Assembly: GCA_001899315.1 (NCBI GenBank)
Contig: MOYA01000003.1
Coordinates: forward strand, 272,369 to 336,368
Reading direction: 5' to 3'
Length of the DNA stretch: 64,000 bases
DNA from: Candidatus Obscuribacter phosphatis
GTDB lineage: Bacteria; Cyanobacteriota; Vampirovibrionia; Obscuribacterales; Obscuribacteraceae
This document shows, piece after piece, positions 18,610 through 26,920 of this stretch. The first letter of the stretch is position 1, and each line of letters starts with the position of its first letter. The notes beneath the pieces are model-generated. The model did not search any database, was not told the DNA's origin, and worked only from the letters and a program-made list of their open reading frames with translations. The position numbers and the translations under genes are program-made.

Positions 18610-19317
18610 ATGCCGATTATGCCGAAGCAAACTGGGCGCAATTTTCTCAAGATACTCCTGCTTTTAGGTACATATACCCTATCGCTGCCTCTCCCTCTCC
18701 AGGCGCAAAGTACGGCTCAAATGAGCGAAGCCATGCAGCTTTATCAAAGCAGAAATTATAATCAGGCGCTGGAGCGCTTCAAAGCCATTACCCAGGCTAA
18801 TCCAAGACTAGCCATGGGGCACTATTATTTAGCTCTTTGTCATCAGGCTGTCGGTCATATAAGCCAGGCTCAGGGTGAATATCAACTGGTCATGCAACTG
18901 GACAGAGGACAACTTTATAACTATGCCGCAGCCGGTCTCAGACAACTAGGCAGCGCCCGCGGCATGAGCGGCAGTGGCAGCAATACATCTATAGTGAGCG
19001 GACAAAGCCTAGCCGCTGCACCTTCCGGCTCAGAGAGGCGGGAGAAAGCCGATAAAGTCATCTACTTCCACTTAGACGGCTGAGTGCCTTGCCAACAATT
19101 TGCGCCCGTGTTTGACGCAGCTAAAAGAAAAGTTTCAGGTATTAGGTTCGAAAGAGTGGGAGCTGAAGAAGACAGCTTCCAAGAACTTAGCCAACGTTAT
19201 GGAGTAAGAAGTTTTCCCCGCATTGCCATAGTCGATAGAAACGGCAATGCTCTTTATTGCGGCAGCCCGCCTCGAGAAGAAGAGTCACTGGTGCAGCTTG
19301 TCTCGCAGTATCGCTAA
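18610..19317 (+). CDS. secreted TPR-thioredoxin protein with in-frame TGA at the first CxxC position (candidate selenoprotein or broken gene)
   Basis: The frame is open from ATG 18610 to TAA 19317 except for one TGA at 19081-19083. The N-terminus has a signal peptide ('FLKILLLLGTYTLSLPLPLQAQS'), then two TPR repeats (about 38-110), a Ser/Gly linker and a full thioredoxin fold. That fold has beta strand 'KVIYFHLDG', then TGA, then 'VPCQQFAPVFDAA', the cis-Pro segment 'VRSFPRIAIVDRNG' and a C-terminal helix. TGA sits exactly where the first Cys of CxxC belongs, giving UxxC if read as selenocysteine. A weak hairpin (TGCG/CGCA, 19101-19104 with 19116-19119) follows at SECIS-like distance. Alternatives are a Cys-to-stop mutation or a sequencing error. 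No sel genes are in the window. Confidence 0.6.
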
Positions 19318-19345
19318 GACAAACAGCGCTATCAAAGTTGAGTTT

Positions 19346-20953
19346 TCAGTCGGCTGCTTTCAGCCTCAGGGTGACGGCAAGACCGCCCTGGGCACCATTT
19401 TCAATACTAACTTTGCCGCCGGAGGCTTCGGTGCAAGATTTGACTATGGCTAAACCAAGACCAACACCTCCCAAGCTGCGGCTGCGCGACGATTCGGGAC
19501 GATAAAAGGGCTCGGTAAGATAAGGCAGAGCCTCAGGACTGACCCCCGGTCCTTGATCTTGGATAGTGAGCAGGCCTTCTTCGCCGTTTCTTTTGTAGCT
19601 GACAAAAATAAGACTGTCAGAACCGGCATAACGCACAGCATTGCGCAAAATATTTGATATAGCCCGCTCGAGCAGATTGCTATCGCCGCAGACCAAGGCA
19701 TCGCTGCCAAAATCGAGACGCACCCTATCTTTTAGTGATAGACGTTGCACCACCGACTGCACCGACTGCAGCAAATCAAAGTTCTTCAGACTGGGAGTGT
19801 TGCCCTTCAGGCCAGCCTTAGAAAAGGCCAGCAACTCGCTGACCAATTGAGTCATTTCGGTTATTTCTTCGCGAATATCTGCCACTAGCTTGCGATCGTC
19901 ATCGCTTAAATTATCCGACTCGGAAAGCAGTTCTAGAGCCATCTGCAAACGCGCAATGGGAGTGCGCAATTCATGCGAAATATCGCCGAGGAAGCGTTTC
20001 TGCCCCGAGACATAGCCATCTAGACGAGTGGCCAGAACATTGACCCCCTCAGCCAAACGGCCTAACTCGTCTTTGTGCCGGGACTGCACCCGCACATCGA
20101 AATTGCCTTCGGCAATATGCTCGGTGGCGGCAGTAAGCTCACTGAGAGCGCGCACAAGCTTGTAGACCACTGGATACCAGAAAGCCAGCGAAAAGAGCAA
20201 GACACAAACGACAATAATGACCGGCGTCTTGAGGTCGAGCAAGAGACTGCTCTGCCATATATTATCGCTGGCAGCCAAAAGCACAGCCGGGCGAAAGCCC
20301 CTATCTCCAGCAAGGGGCATTCTGGTGCCGATCCAAAAGCGCCCGTCCAAACCACCGGCGATAATAAAGCGTCCGCTATTAAAGCCTTTCATGCCTCGCT
20401 CGGCAAAATCAGGCCCAGCAACGAAATCGGGGGCAAAATGAGGATGAGGACCAAAATTTGGGTTAGGTCCTAAATTAGGGTTAGGTCCAAAATTTGGGTT
20501 AGGTCCAAAACTTGGGTTAGGTCCAAAATCAGCATTTGGCGGAAACCCAGGTCCGACTAAAAAATCAGGCGGAAAATTACGCTTATGGAGGGGGAAGCTA
20601 TGAGGGGGCAAGAGCATTTTCACCCGGCTAAGCACTGCCGCCGGAGGCTCAGATTTGGCGCCGCAGACCTGTCCATCTTGATCAAAGACATAAAATTGCA
20701 CATTGTAGATACTGCCGAAATCTTTTAAGACTGTCTCCCATTGGTCGCTAGGTAAACCGCGTAGTCGCCCGGCCACGGCACTGGCAACGATGTCAACCCG
20801 CTCACCAAGCGGGCTGGCGATGAAAGTATCCCAACCAAAACCAAAGGCCGAATTGAAGAAGACAAAGCCCAGACCAAATAACAGCAAGACATAAATAACC
20901 AAAAGATTGAAAACTTTGAGATAAAGAGTGCCGGCCTTAAATGCGCTCTTCAT
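19346..20953 (-). CDS. CpxA-like sensor histidine kinase with Gly-Pro-Asn repeat in the sensor domain
   Basis: A 535-residue kinase. Transmembrane segments at about 15-35 and 243-262 bracket a ~205-residue extracytoplasmic domain. That domain contains five six-residue repeats of the FGPNPN type (about 143-173), encoded by an exact 18-base tandem repeat. HAMP (~263-315), the HisKA box 'LGDISHELRTPIARLQ' with His327, the N box 'ILRNAVRYA', 'DQGPGV' and 'GVGLGLAI' follow. It lies 2 bases downstream of its response regulator gene, giving an RR-HK operon. Envelope-stress sensing is likely by architecture; the ligand is unknown. Confidence 0.93.
   Translation of the reverse strand: MKSAFKAGTLYLKVFNLLVIYVLLLFGLGFVFFNSAFGFGWDTFIASPLGERVDIVASAVAGRLRGLPSDQWETVLKDFGSIYNVQFYVFDQDGQVCGAKSEPPAAVLSRVKMLLPPHSFPLHKRNFPPDFLVGPGFPPNADFGPNPSFGPNPNFGPNPNLGPNPNFGPHPHFAPDFVAGPDFAERGMKGFNSGRFIIAGGLDGRFWIGTRMPLAGDRGFRPAVLLAASDNIWQSSLLLDLKTPVIIVVCVLLFSLAFWYPVVYKLVRALSELTAATEHIAEGNFDVRVQSRHKDELGRLAEGVNVLATRLDGYVSGQKRFLGDISHELRTPIARLQMALELLSESDNLSDDDRKLVADIREEITEMTQLVSELLAFSKAGLKGNTPSLKNFDLLQSVQSVVQRLSLKDRVRLDFGSDALVCGDSNLLERAISNILRNAVRYAGSDSLIFVSYKRNGEEGLLTIQDQGPGVSPEALPYLTEPFYRPESSRSRSLGGVGLGLAIVKSCTEASGGKVSIENGAQGGLAVTLRLKAAD
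20448..20537. repeat. 18-bp tandem repeat, five copies, inside kinase gene
   Basis: Five adjacent 18-base units start at 20448, 20466, 20484, 20502 and 20520, the last divergent. The consensus on the plus strand is ggtccaaaatttgggtta. The unit is a multiple of three, so copy-number change keeps the frame and only lengthens or shortens the FGPNPN stretch of the kinase sensor domain. Confidence 0.9.
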
Positions 20954-20955
20954 AA

Positions 20956-21699
<744 letters not shown>

Positions 21700-21736
21700 G
21701 CTTCAAAATATGCCCCGAGAGCCTAAAGCCAAATCA

Positions 21737-21761
21737 ACCGGCAGGGGCATCTTCTGCCGGT
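21737..21761 (-). terminator. probable rho-independent-like hairpin after the GGDEF-like gene
   Basis: ACCGGCAG and CTGCCGGT form a perfect 8-pair stem with a nine-base loop, 22 bases downstream of the stop at 21783 on the minus strand. The following minus-strand bases (TTGATTTGG) are T-rich but not a clean T-run. It separates the gene at 21783-22916 from the RR-HK operon. Confidence 0.45.
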
Positions 21762-21782
21762 GCAGCCAGATCAACGCAGTCC

Positions 21783-22916
21783 TCATGCAGGATAAATTAG
21801 AGCCGGTAAACCGCTCTTGTCGGCCAGTTCGCAGGCAGCACGGGCGGCCGCCAAGGCTGTGCCGGGCTCGCTGCCGTTTTGCTGAGGCAAGACCGCTATG
21901 CCTAAGTTGACCTTGAGTGACACTTCAGGCGGCAACAAAGGACTGGCTTCTATGACGTCGCTCACCGCTCTGGCTACATTCATCGCCCCTTGTCCGTCCA
22001 GACAATAACGCATCAAACCAAAATTGCCTTGGCCAAAATAAGCCAATACATCATAAGGAGCGCAAAGCCGCTTGAGAGATTTAGCCACAGCTTGCAGATG
22101 CTCTAAAGCCGGCACTTGACCGCGATGACGCACTCTTACATAGATGAGCGAAAGCGGCGCCTGTGACCCTGCCCGCGGTGCACACCAAGCCAGCAAAAAC
22201 AAACAAAAGCCATGATAAGAAAGCAATTCACATTCATCTTCCCTCAAGTGTTCAAGCAGCTGATTGACCTTCTGTCGATCGATCTCCATAGGCTCAGGCG
22301 GCACTGTGGCATTCTTCCACTGAGCAGCGAAGACATCGAAAGGGGCAGAGCTCGCTTCGCTCTGAGAACCGGCACAAGAATCTGAAGCAAGCGGCAGACA
22401 AGATTGAGAGCTAGACTGAGCCACACTAGACTCTGGGCTCGCCATATCTAATCGGCTGAATTGACCAGTTTGGCTCAGACTGGGACTCTCTGGGGAAGAA
22501 ACGCTCTCCAGATTCTCCTCAGTCTGCTCCAGTTGCAGACTGTCCACGATAGGTAAATTCTGCACAGTGTCGCCTGTACGCTGATAGAGCGATTCCACTT
22601 TGATCCGCCCTTGAATCATGATTATTTCGCTAGTCTCGCGAGTCCAGAGCCTTACCTTGCTGTCCCCCTCCAAACGGTAAAAGGTCCAGCGCGGCGGAAT
22701 GACGCCCGAGGCAGGCGAAACAGTGACCATAAAGACTGTCCCACCCTGGTTGAGCGGATTGACGAAGGGCAACTCCACCACTCTAATATTGCCCTGAGCC
22801 GGGCGAGAAGCTTCGGTGAGGGCGTATTTCAAGTCTTCAGTCGTAGGCACGCTATTCATTTTGTTGAGAGTGAGCGTGCCTGACTGCCTGGAATTAAAAG
22901 CATCGGCTAAAGGCAT
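21783..22916 (-). CDS. hypothetical protein with degenerate C-terminal GGDEF-like domain
   Basis: A 377-residue soluble protein. The N-terminal ~115 residues ('SRQSGTLTLNKMN', 'GVIPPRWTFYRLEG') form an unassigned beta-rich domain, possibly DUF4388/PATAN-like. A Ser/Glu-rich low-complexity linker runs from about 120 to 195. The C-terminal ~130 residues follow the diguanylate cyclase fold order: 'DVLAYFGQGNFGLM' sits where GG(D/E)EF should be, then 'VSLKVNLGIAVLP' and 'AARAACELADKSG'. The catalytic GGDEF residues are absent, so cyclase activity is unlikely; a regulatory or binding role is inferred. It follows the TPR gene on the same strand (102-base gap). Confidence 0.6.
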   Translation of the reverse strand: MPLADAFNSRQSGTLTLNKMNSVPTTEDLKYALTEASRPAQGNIRVVELPFVNPLNQGGTVFMVTVSPASGVIPPRWTFYRLEGDSKVRLWTRETSEIIMIQGRIKVESLYQRTGDTVQNLPIVDSLQLEQTEENLESVSSPESPSLSQTGQFSRLDMASPESSVAQSSSQSCLPLASDSCAGSQSEASSAPFDVFAAQWKNATVPPEPMEIDRQKVNQLLEHLREDECELLSYHGFCLFLLAWCAPRAGSQAPLSLIYVRVRHRGQVPALEHLQAVAKSLKRLCAPYDVLAYFGQGNFGLMRYCLDGQGAMNVARAVSDVIEASPLLPPEVSLKVNLGIAVLPQQNGSEPGTALAAARAACELADKSGLPALIYPA

Positions 22917-23018
22917 AGAAAATTCCTGAAAATGGCTGACATACCAATTTCAACAAGATGCTGTTAAGCAATTATTTTGCTTCTAGCCCATATTTAAAGC
23001 TTTTGTAAAGGCGCCGGC

Positions 23019-23954
23019 TTAATTGGCTGTACCGCCAGCCGGAGCCGGGCTAACAGCGGGACTTACAGCCGGGCTGCCGGCCGCAGGTTGAGCAGCTGGC
23101 GCCTTAGGCTGAACTTTCTTCTTAGGCTTGGGCTTGGGAGCCAGTTTCTTCTTGCAGTCCTTAATCATGGCATTGAGTGACTTAGAACGCTCGGGATCTT
23201 TTGCTTCGGGCATACGCGAGCATTCTTGTAGAGCCTTAAGAGCTTCGCGGTATGAGCCTTTCTTGTAATAGGTCTCAGCCAAGCCTATTTTGGGTGAATA
23301 AGCCTTGCCATCTATTTTGATAGCCTCTTTGAAGGCCCGTTCAGCCTCTTTATAGTTCTTGAGAAACTCCAACTGGGTGCCGCCCAGGTTATTCCAGAGC
23401 ATTAGCTCTTTAGGGCAATACTTAAGGGCCTCGTTATATACCTCGACAGCCTGTTTGGGACCATCCACAGCCTGGGTGACCAGGGCCAGTTCGGTCCATG
23501 GTTCAGGATTAGCCGGGCTCACCTTGGTGGCTTTACGGAAAAGCGGCTTGGCCTTGGCAAGGTCGTTCTGCTCTTCGTACAAAAGCCCCAAATAATACGG
23601 ACAATGGTCGTCATTGGGGTCTAGCTGCATAGCTTTTTCAAACTCGGGGATGGCGGCTTTGGCATTACCTGTCTTCTGATGCGCCATGGCCATCAAAAAG
23701 TGATAAAAACTGTCACCCGGATAAATCTTGATCGCCCTATCCAAGATAGGCATCGCCTCTTTCCACTTTTCTTGCTGAGTGAGCGGGTAGGCTTGTTTGA
23801 TCACCAGGTTCCAAGATTTTTCCCAGTCGGCACGACTGCCCTTGCCGGGAAATTTCTCCCAGCGGTCGGCTTGCGCCGGCATAGCCAGGCCAAGGGTGAG
23901 GGCAAGCATATTGAGGGATACCAGGGCAAGTTTCAGGCCTTTAGCTAGTCTCAA
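23019..23954 (-). CDS. secreted TPR repeat protein with Pro/Ala-rich tail
   Basis: 311 residues. The TTG start at 23954 is supported by a strong GGAGG five bases upstream. A signal peptide (about 1-29, ending 'GLAMPAQA') precedes five to six TPR units ('SFYHFLMAMAHQKTGNAKAAIPEFEKA', 'CPYYLGLLYEEQNDLAKAKPL' and so on) to about residue 255. A Lys-rich segment and a Pro/Ala/Gly-rich low-complexity tail follow. It probably acts as a periplasmic or surface scaffold for protein-protein interaction. No enzymatic domain is seen. Confidence 0.85.
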   Translation of the reverse strand: MRLAKGLKLALVSLNMLALTLGLAMPAQADRWEKFPGKGSRADWEKSWNLVIKQAYPLTQQEKWKEAMPILDRAIKIYPGDSFYHFLMAMAHQKTGNAKAAIPEFEKAMQLDPNDDHCPYYLGLLYEEQNDLAKAKPLFRKATKVSPANPEPWTELALVTQAVDGPKQAVEVYNEALKYCPKELMLWNNLGGTQLEFLKNYKEAERAFKEAIKIDGKAYSPKIGLAETYYKKGSYREALKALQECSRMPEAKDPERSKSLNAMIKDCKKKLAPKPKPKKKVQPKAPAAQPAAGSPAVSPAVSPAPAGGTAN

Positions 23955-24057
23955 GGTCGCCTCCGAAAATTAAGAGCAGTTAGGAAATAAGCTTAAGTAT
24001 AAACAAAAAGCCGACTGCGGTCTCTTCTGCCCAAAACTAAATCTGCCTTTGTCTTGC

Positions 24058-24741
24058 TTACTTTCTAGCAGCCAGCTCGGTCTGAAACGCCGGGTTGGCT
24101 GTGGTCTCTTCACCCAAGAAGCGAGCCAAGAGCTTCAAACCGGCTAGTCCGCTCTTTTCGGGGTGGAACTGACAACCAAGAATATTCTCAGAGCCGACCA
24201 CGGCGGTCACCTCGAAACCATCATAATCGCAATAGGCGAGACGATGTTCGGGCTTGGCGGTCTCGGCGGCAAAGGAATGAACGAAATAGCCCCAGAAATT
24301 ATCACCAAGGGCATTGGCTATGGCTCCGTCTTTGGCGGCGCCGTACAAAAGGCGGTTCCAGCCAATATGAGGAATACGCCGCAAGCTGCCGTCGGCTTTG
24401 CGATCCGGTATTTGCTTGACCATACCAGGCAAGATACCAAGGCCTTCATGAAAGCCGAACTCTTCAGTCGACTGAAAAAACATCTGCATACCCAGACAAA
24501 TACCCAAAAAGGGCTTGCCGCTGCGGGCATAACGACGCAAGGGCTCAACCAGTCCACGCCCGGAAAGTTCTTGCATGCCGTCGGGGAAAGCCCCTACACC
24601 GGGCAAGATCAAATACTGCGCCGCTTCGATTACGGCAGCATCAGCCGAAAGCACGGCTTCGGCGCCGCAGAACTCTAAAGCGCGGGAGACGCTGAAGACA
24701 TTGCCCATGCCATAATCAACAATGACTACTTGTTTTTTCAT
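24058..24741 (-). CDS. HisH-like glutamine amidotransferase of sugar amidination (WbuY type)
   Basis: A class I glutaminase subunit that releases ammonia from glutamine. The 227 residues contain 'LPGVGAFPDGM', the nucleophile Cys in 'GKPFLGICLGMQMFF' (about Cys81-85) and the His-Glu pair in 'GCQFHPEKSG'. It overlaps the HisF-like gene by 26 bases and sits behind an N-acetyl sugar amidotransferase gene. That trio (WbuX-WbuY-WbuZ) is known from polysaccharide loci. No other histidine-biosynthesis gene is present, so the role is ammonia supply for converting an N-acetyl into an acetamidino group, not histidine synthesis. Confidence 0.9.
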   Translation of the reverse strand: MKKQVVIVDYGMGNVFSVSRALEFCGAEAVLSADAAVIEAAQYLILPGVGAFPDGMQELSGRGLVEPLRRYARSGKPFLGICLGMQMFFQSTEEFGFHEGLGILPGMVKQIPDRKADGSLRRIPHIGWNRLLYGAAKDGAIANALGDNFWGYFVHSFAAETAKPEHRLAYCDYDGFEVTAVVGSENILGCQFHPEKSGLAGLKLLARFLGEETTANPAFQTELAARK

Positions 24742-25492
24742 AATCTCTCAACACCATATTGCGTTCACGACAAGCCGATCTAATCTGAGGCAAGGTCAAT
24801 TGACCATAATGCAAAACTGAAGCCATGGCCACTGCATTGGCATGACCTTTTTCCACGGCATCAAAAAGATGGTCGAGATTGCCCATGCCACCACTGGCAA
24901 TGACAGGCACATTGACTAATTCTGATATAGCGCTCAAAAGTGGAATATCAAAGCCCTTCTTGGTGCCCTCTTTATCTACCGAAGTAAGCAAGACCTCACC
25001 AGCGCCGAGCTTAACCGCCTCGCTCACCCATTCCACCACATCAAGACCGGTCTTCTCGCGGCCATTATCCGTATAAGCTTCCCACTTGCCAGGGGCGGCT
25101 TGCTTGGCTTCCACCGAAAGAACCATACACTGCGAACCGAAGCGTCGACTGACCTCGCTAATCAGACCAGGATTCTTTACCGCGGCGGTATTAATCGCCA
25201 CTTTATCCGCTCCCGATGCCAGCAAATGACGCACATCTTCGACACTTCTGACGCCACCACCGACGGTGAGGGGCACAAAAATATCTTTAGCAGTACGCCT
25301 GACTATTTCAGTCAAATTATTGCGGCCATAAAGGCTGGCCACCGAGTCTATATAAATCAGCTCGTCGGCACCGTCCAGATAATATTTCTGCGAGAAAGCC
25401 TGGGGGTCGCCCATGACGCGCAGCCCTTCAAGATGTACACCCTTGATGAGATTCTCGCCCTTAATATCCAACCTGGCTATCAGTCTGATCAT
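24716..25492 (-). CDS. HisF-like cyclase paralogue of sugar amidination (WbuZ type)
   Basis: A 258-residue (beta/alpha)8-barrel like imidazole glycerol phosphate synthase subunit HisF. It keeps the first catalytic Asp in 'ARLDIKGENLIKGV', the phosphate loops 'TVGGGVRS' and 'PVIASGGMG', and 'VAINTAAV'. The position of the second HisF catalytic Asp ('VVAIDA' in true HisF) reads 'VLSVEA', a Glu. That change and the neighbours place it with the WbuZ glycosyl-amidation proteins, which pair with the HisH-like subunit and channel ammonia to the amidotransferase. The gene begins 18 bases after the amidotransferase stop. Confidence 0.88.
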   Translation of the reverse strand: MIRLIARLDIKGENLIKGVHLEGLRVMGDPQAFSQKYYLDGADELIYIDSVASLYGRNNLTEIVRRTAKDIFVPLTVGGGVRSVEDVRHLLASGADKVAINTAAVKNPGLISEVSRRFGSQCMVLSVEAKQAAPGKWEAYTDNGREKTGLDVVEWVSEAVKLGAGEVLLTSVDKEGTKKGFDIPLLSAISELVNVPVIASGGMGNLDHLFDAVEKGHANAVAMASVLHYGQLTLPQIRSACRERNMVLRDYEKTSSHC

Positions 25493-25510
25493 TACTCTAG
25501 CGCCCGATCC

Positions 25511-26818
25511 TTAACTGACTTGGTGCCGCAAGGTCCAAACGCCATTTTTGTACTGCCACAAATGAGGCGAGCGGAACTTATCGGCTAAAGCCATAAAGTA
25601 AGGACGAGTCATCTGCCATTCTTCAAAGCGCTTAGAGGCTTCGGGGAACTCTTTCTCGGGGATGCTCAGATACTTGAAAATATCTTCTTCGAAGCGCTCG
25701 GGATATTCACCATCGAAACGCTTGACCAGAGCCACACCTTCATCGCGGGTTATGTCTTTGGAGCGAATTTCTTGGGCAGCATCGTAAGTGGCACGGCCGA
25801 TGCCAAACTTGATATAGGTCGTGTAATAGTGATAGTCGTCTATCTTGTCGTCGATACTGTTGTACTTGCTGTAAGTGCCTGGGGTGCGCTCGGGTGAAGC
25901 TTCAAAACCACCATGTTCGACGGCATAGTAGTAGCAGCTTTGCGGATGCCATTTCAGGTAATAGCCGAGATAATGCACTTCAATACCCAACTTCTCAACC
26001 ACAGCCGGGTCGGAAGGCAAATAGGGCTGCAGATCTGATTCGTCGATGCCATAGTCTTCGATTAGCTCGGAAACAGCTGTACCGGCGATATGAATCTTAG
26101 ACTTATCGGTAGCGGTGAAATAAGACCAGTCACGCTTAGCCGACTCGGTATCACCGATGGGGTTGCCATACTCGGCTTCGTTCTCACCATAAAAAATGAG
26201 TGGAATATTGAACAGTGCAGCCATGCGAGGGGCCAGGTTTTTCTGCCCGATGATGAAAGGCTGAAAGGGGTGAAAAATGTTCTCGACGGCAAGTCTGGTC
26301 AAAAGACGATGCACGCGACCATTGGGGGTGCAAAGATAATTATCGAAGCCGGCGTGAATCCAGCTTTGCAAATTGCGCCAGCCCCATGGAGTATAAAGAT
26401 GCGGCGCCCAAGTGACTGTGAGCGGGTGCATGCCGTAAACGGTCTTAAGTATATGCGCCGCATAGAAGCTGTCCTTGCCGCCCGAGCCGGGCACCAGGCA
26501 GTCATAGCTGCCATCGTTCTTACGATAGCGATCGCATAGCTCACGCAATTCCAAATCGCGCTGGTTCCAATCTATGCTCTGATGCTTGCGCTCGCCAAAG
26601 CGGCAGGCATCGCAAACACCGTCTTCATCAAAAAAGATGGTTGTCTTCTTAGAATCGGCAGTGTGGTTGTACTCCACCGCCGAATTCGGTCTCTGGTTTG
26701 AAATAACGCATTTCTTGCAGAACTTAACTTCAGACGGTAGACCATATTTAACTCTTTCCCGATCGGGAACGTCACTTTGAAAACCAGCCAGTTCTGCACT
26801 TGTAAGACCCAGAGCCAT
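25511..26818 (-). CDS. N-acetyl sugar amidotransferase (WbuX/WbpG/PseA/PtmG family)
   Basis: A 435-residue ATP-dependent amidotransferase that uses ammonia to convert a sugar N-acetyl group into an acetamidino group. It has a CxxC pair in 'VKFCKKCVISNQRP', a second pair in 'DGVCDACRFG' (zinc ribbon-like) and the PP-loop ATP-binding motif 'CLVPGSGGKDSFYAA'. Family members start close to 'KYGLP'; here about 22 extra residues precede it from ATG 26818, which has an AGAGG-type ribosome site. It is followed by the hisF- and hisH-like partners and preceded by a ptmE-like gene, so the substrate is probably legionaminic acid or an intermediate, as for PtmG in Campylobacter. Confidence 0.9.
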   Translation of the reverse strand: MALGLTSAELAGFQSDVPDRERVKYGLPSEVKFCKKCVISNQRPNSAVEYNHTADSKKTTIFFDEDGVCDACRFGERKHQSIDWNQRDLELRELCDRYRKNDGSYDCLVPGSGGKDSFYAAHILKTVYGMHPLTVTWAPHLYTPWGWRNLQSWIHAGFDNYLCTPNGRVHRLLTRLAVENIFHPFQPFIIGQKNLAPRMAALFNIPLIFYGENEAEYGNPIGDTESAKRDWSYFTATDKSKIHIAGTAVSELIEDYGIDESDLQPYLPSDPAVVEKLGIEVHYLGYYLKWHPQSCYYYAVEHGGFEASPERTPGTYSKYNSIDDKIDDYHYYTTYIKFGIGRATYDAAQEIRSKDITRDEGVALVKRFDGEYPERFEEDIFKYLSIPEKEFPEASKRFEEWQMTRPYFMALADKFRSPHLWQYKNGVWTLRHQVS

Positions 26819-26920
26819 AGACTACCTCTGCTCGATAATTAGCCACAACCGGCATAGGATAGCCTGTTTAATCTGATTTCGCTTGAAAAGCAGCTAAGTC
26901 TTGCTCTTAATTTTTTGGCT

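Noticed and set aside
19081-19083. Genome-wide recoding of TGA as Trp or Gly
   Set aside because: Other genes in the window end normally at TGA (for example 16746 and 31202) and no other gene shows internal TGA.
20448-20537. Possible CRISPR array
   Set aside because: The units are directly adjacent with no spacers, lie inside a kinase reading frame and keep that frame; this is a coding tandem repeat.
24058-25492. Histidine biosynthesis operon (hisH, hisF)
   Set aside because: No other his gene is present, the second catalytic Asp of HisF is changed to Glu, and an N-acetyl sugar amidotransferase gene is directly upstream.
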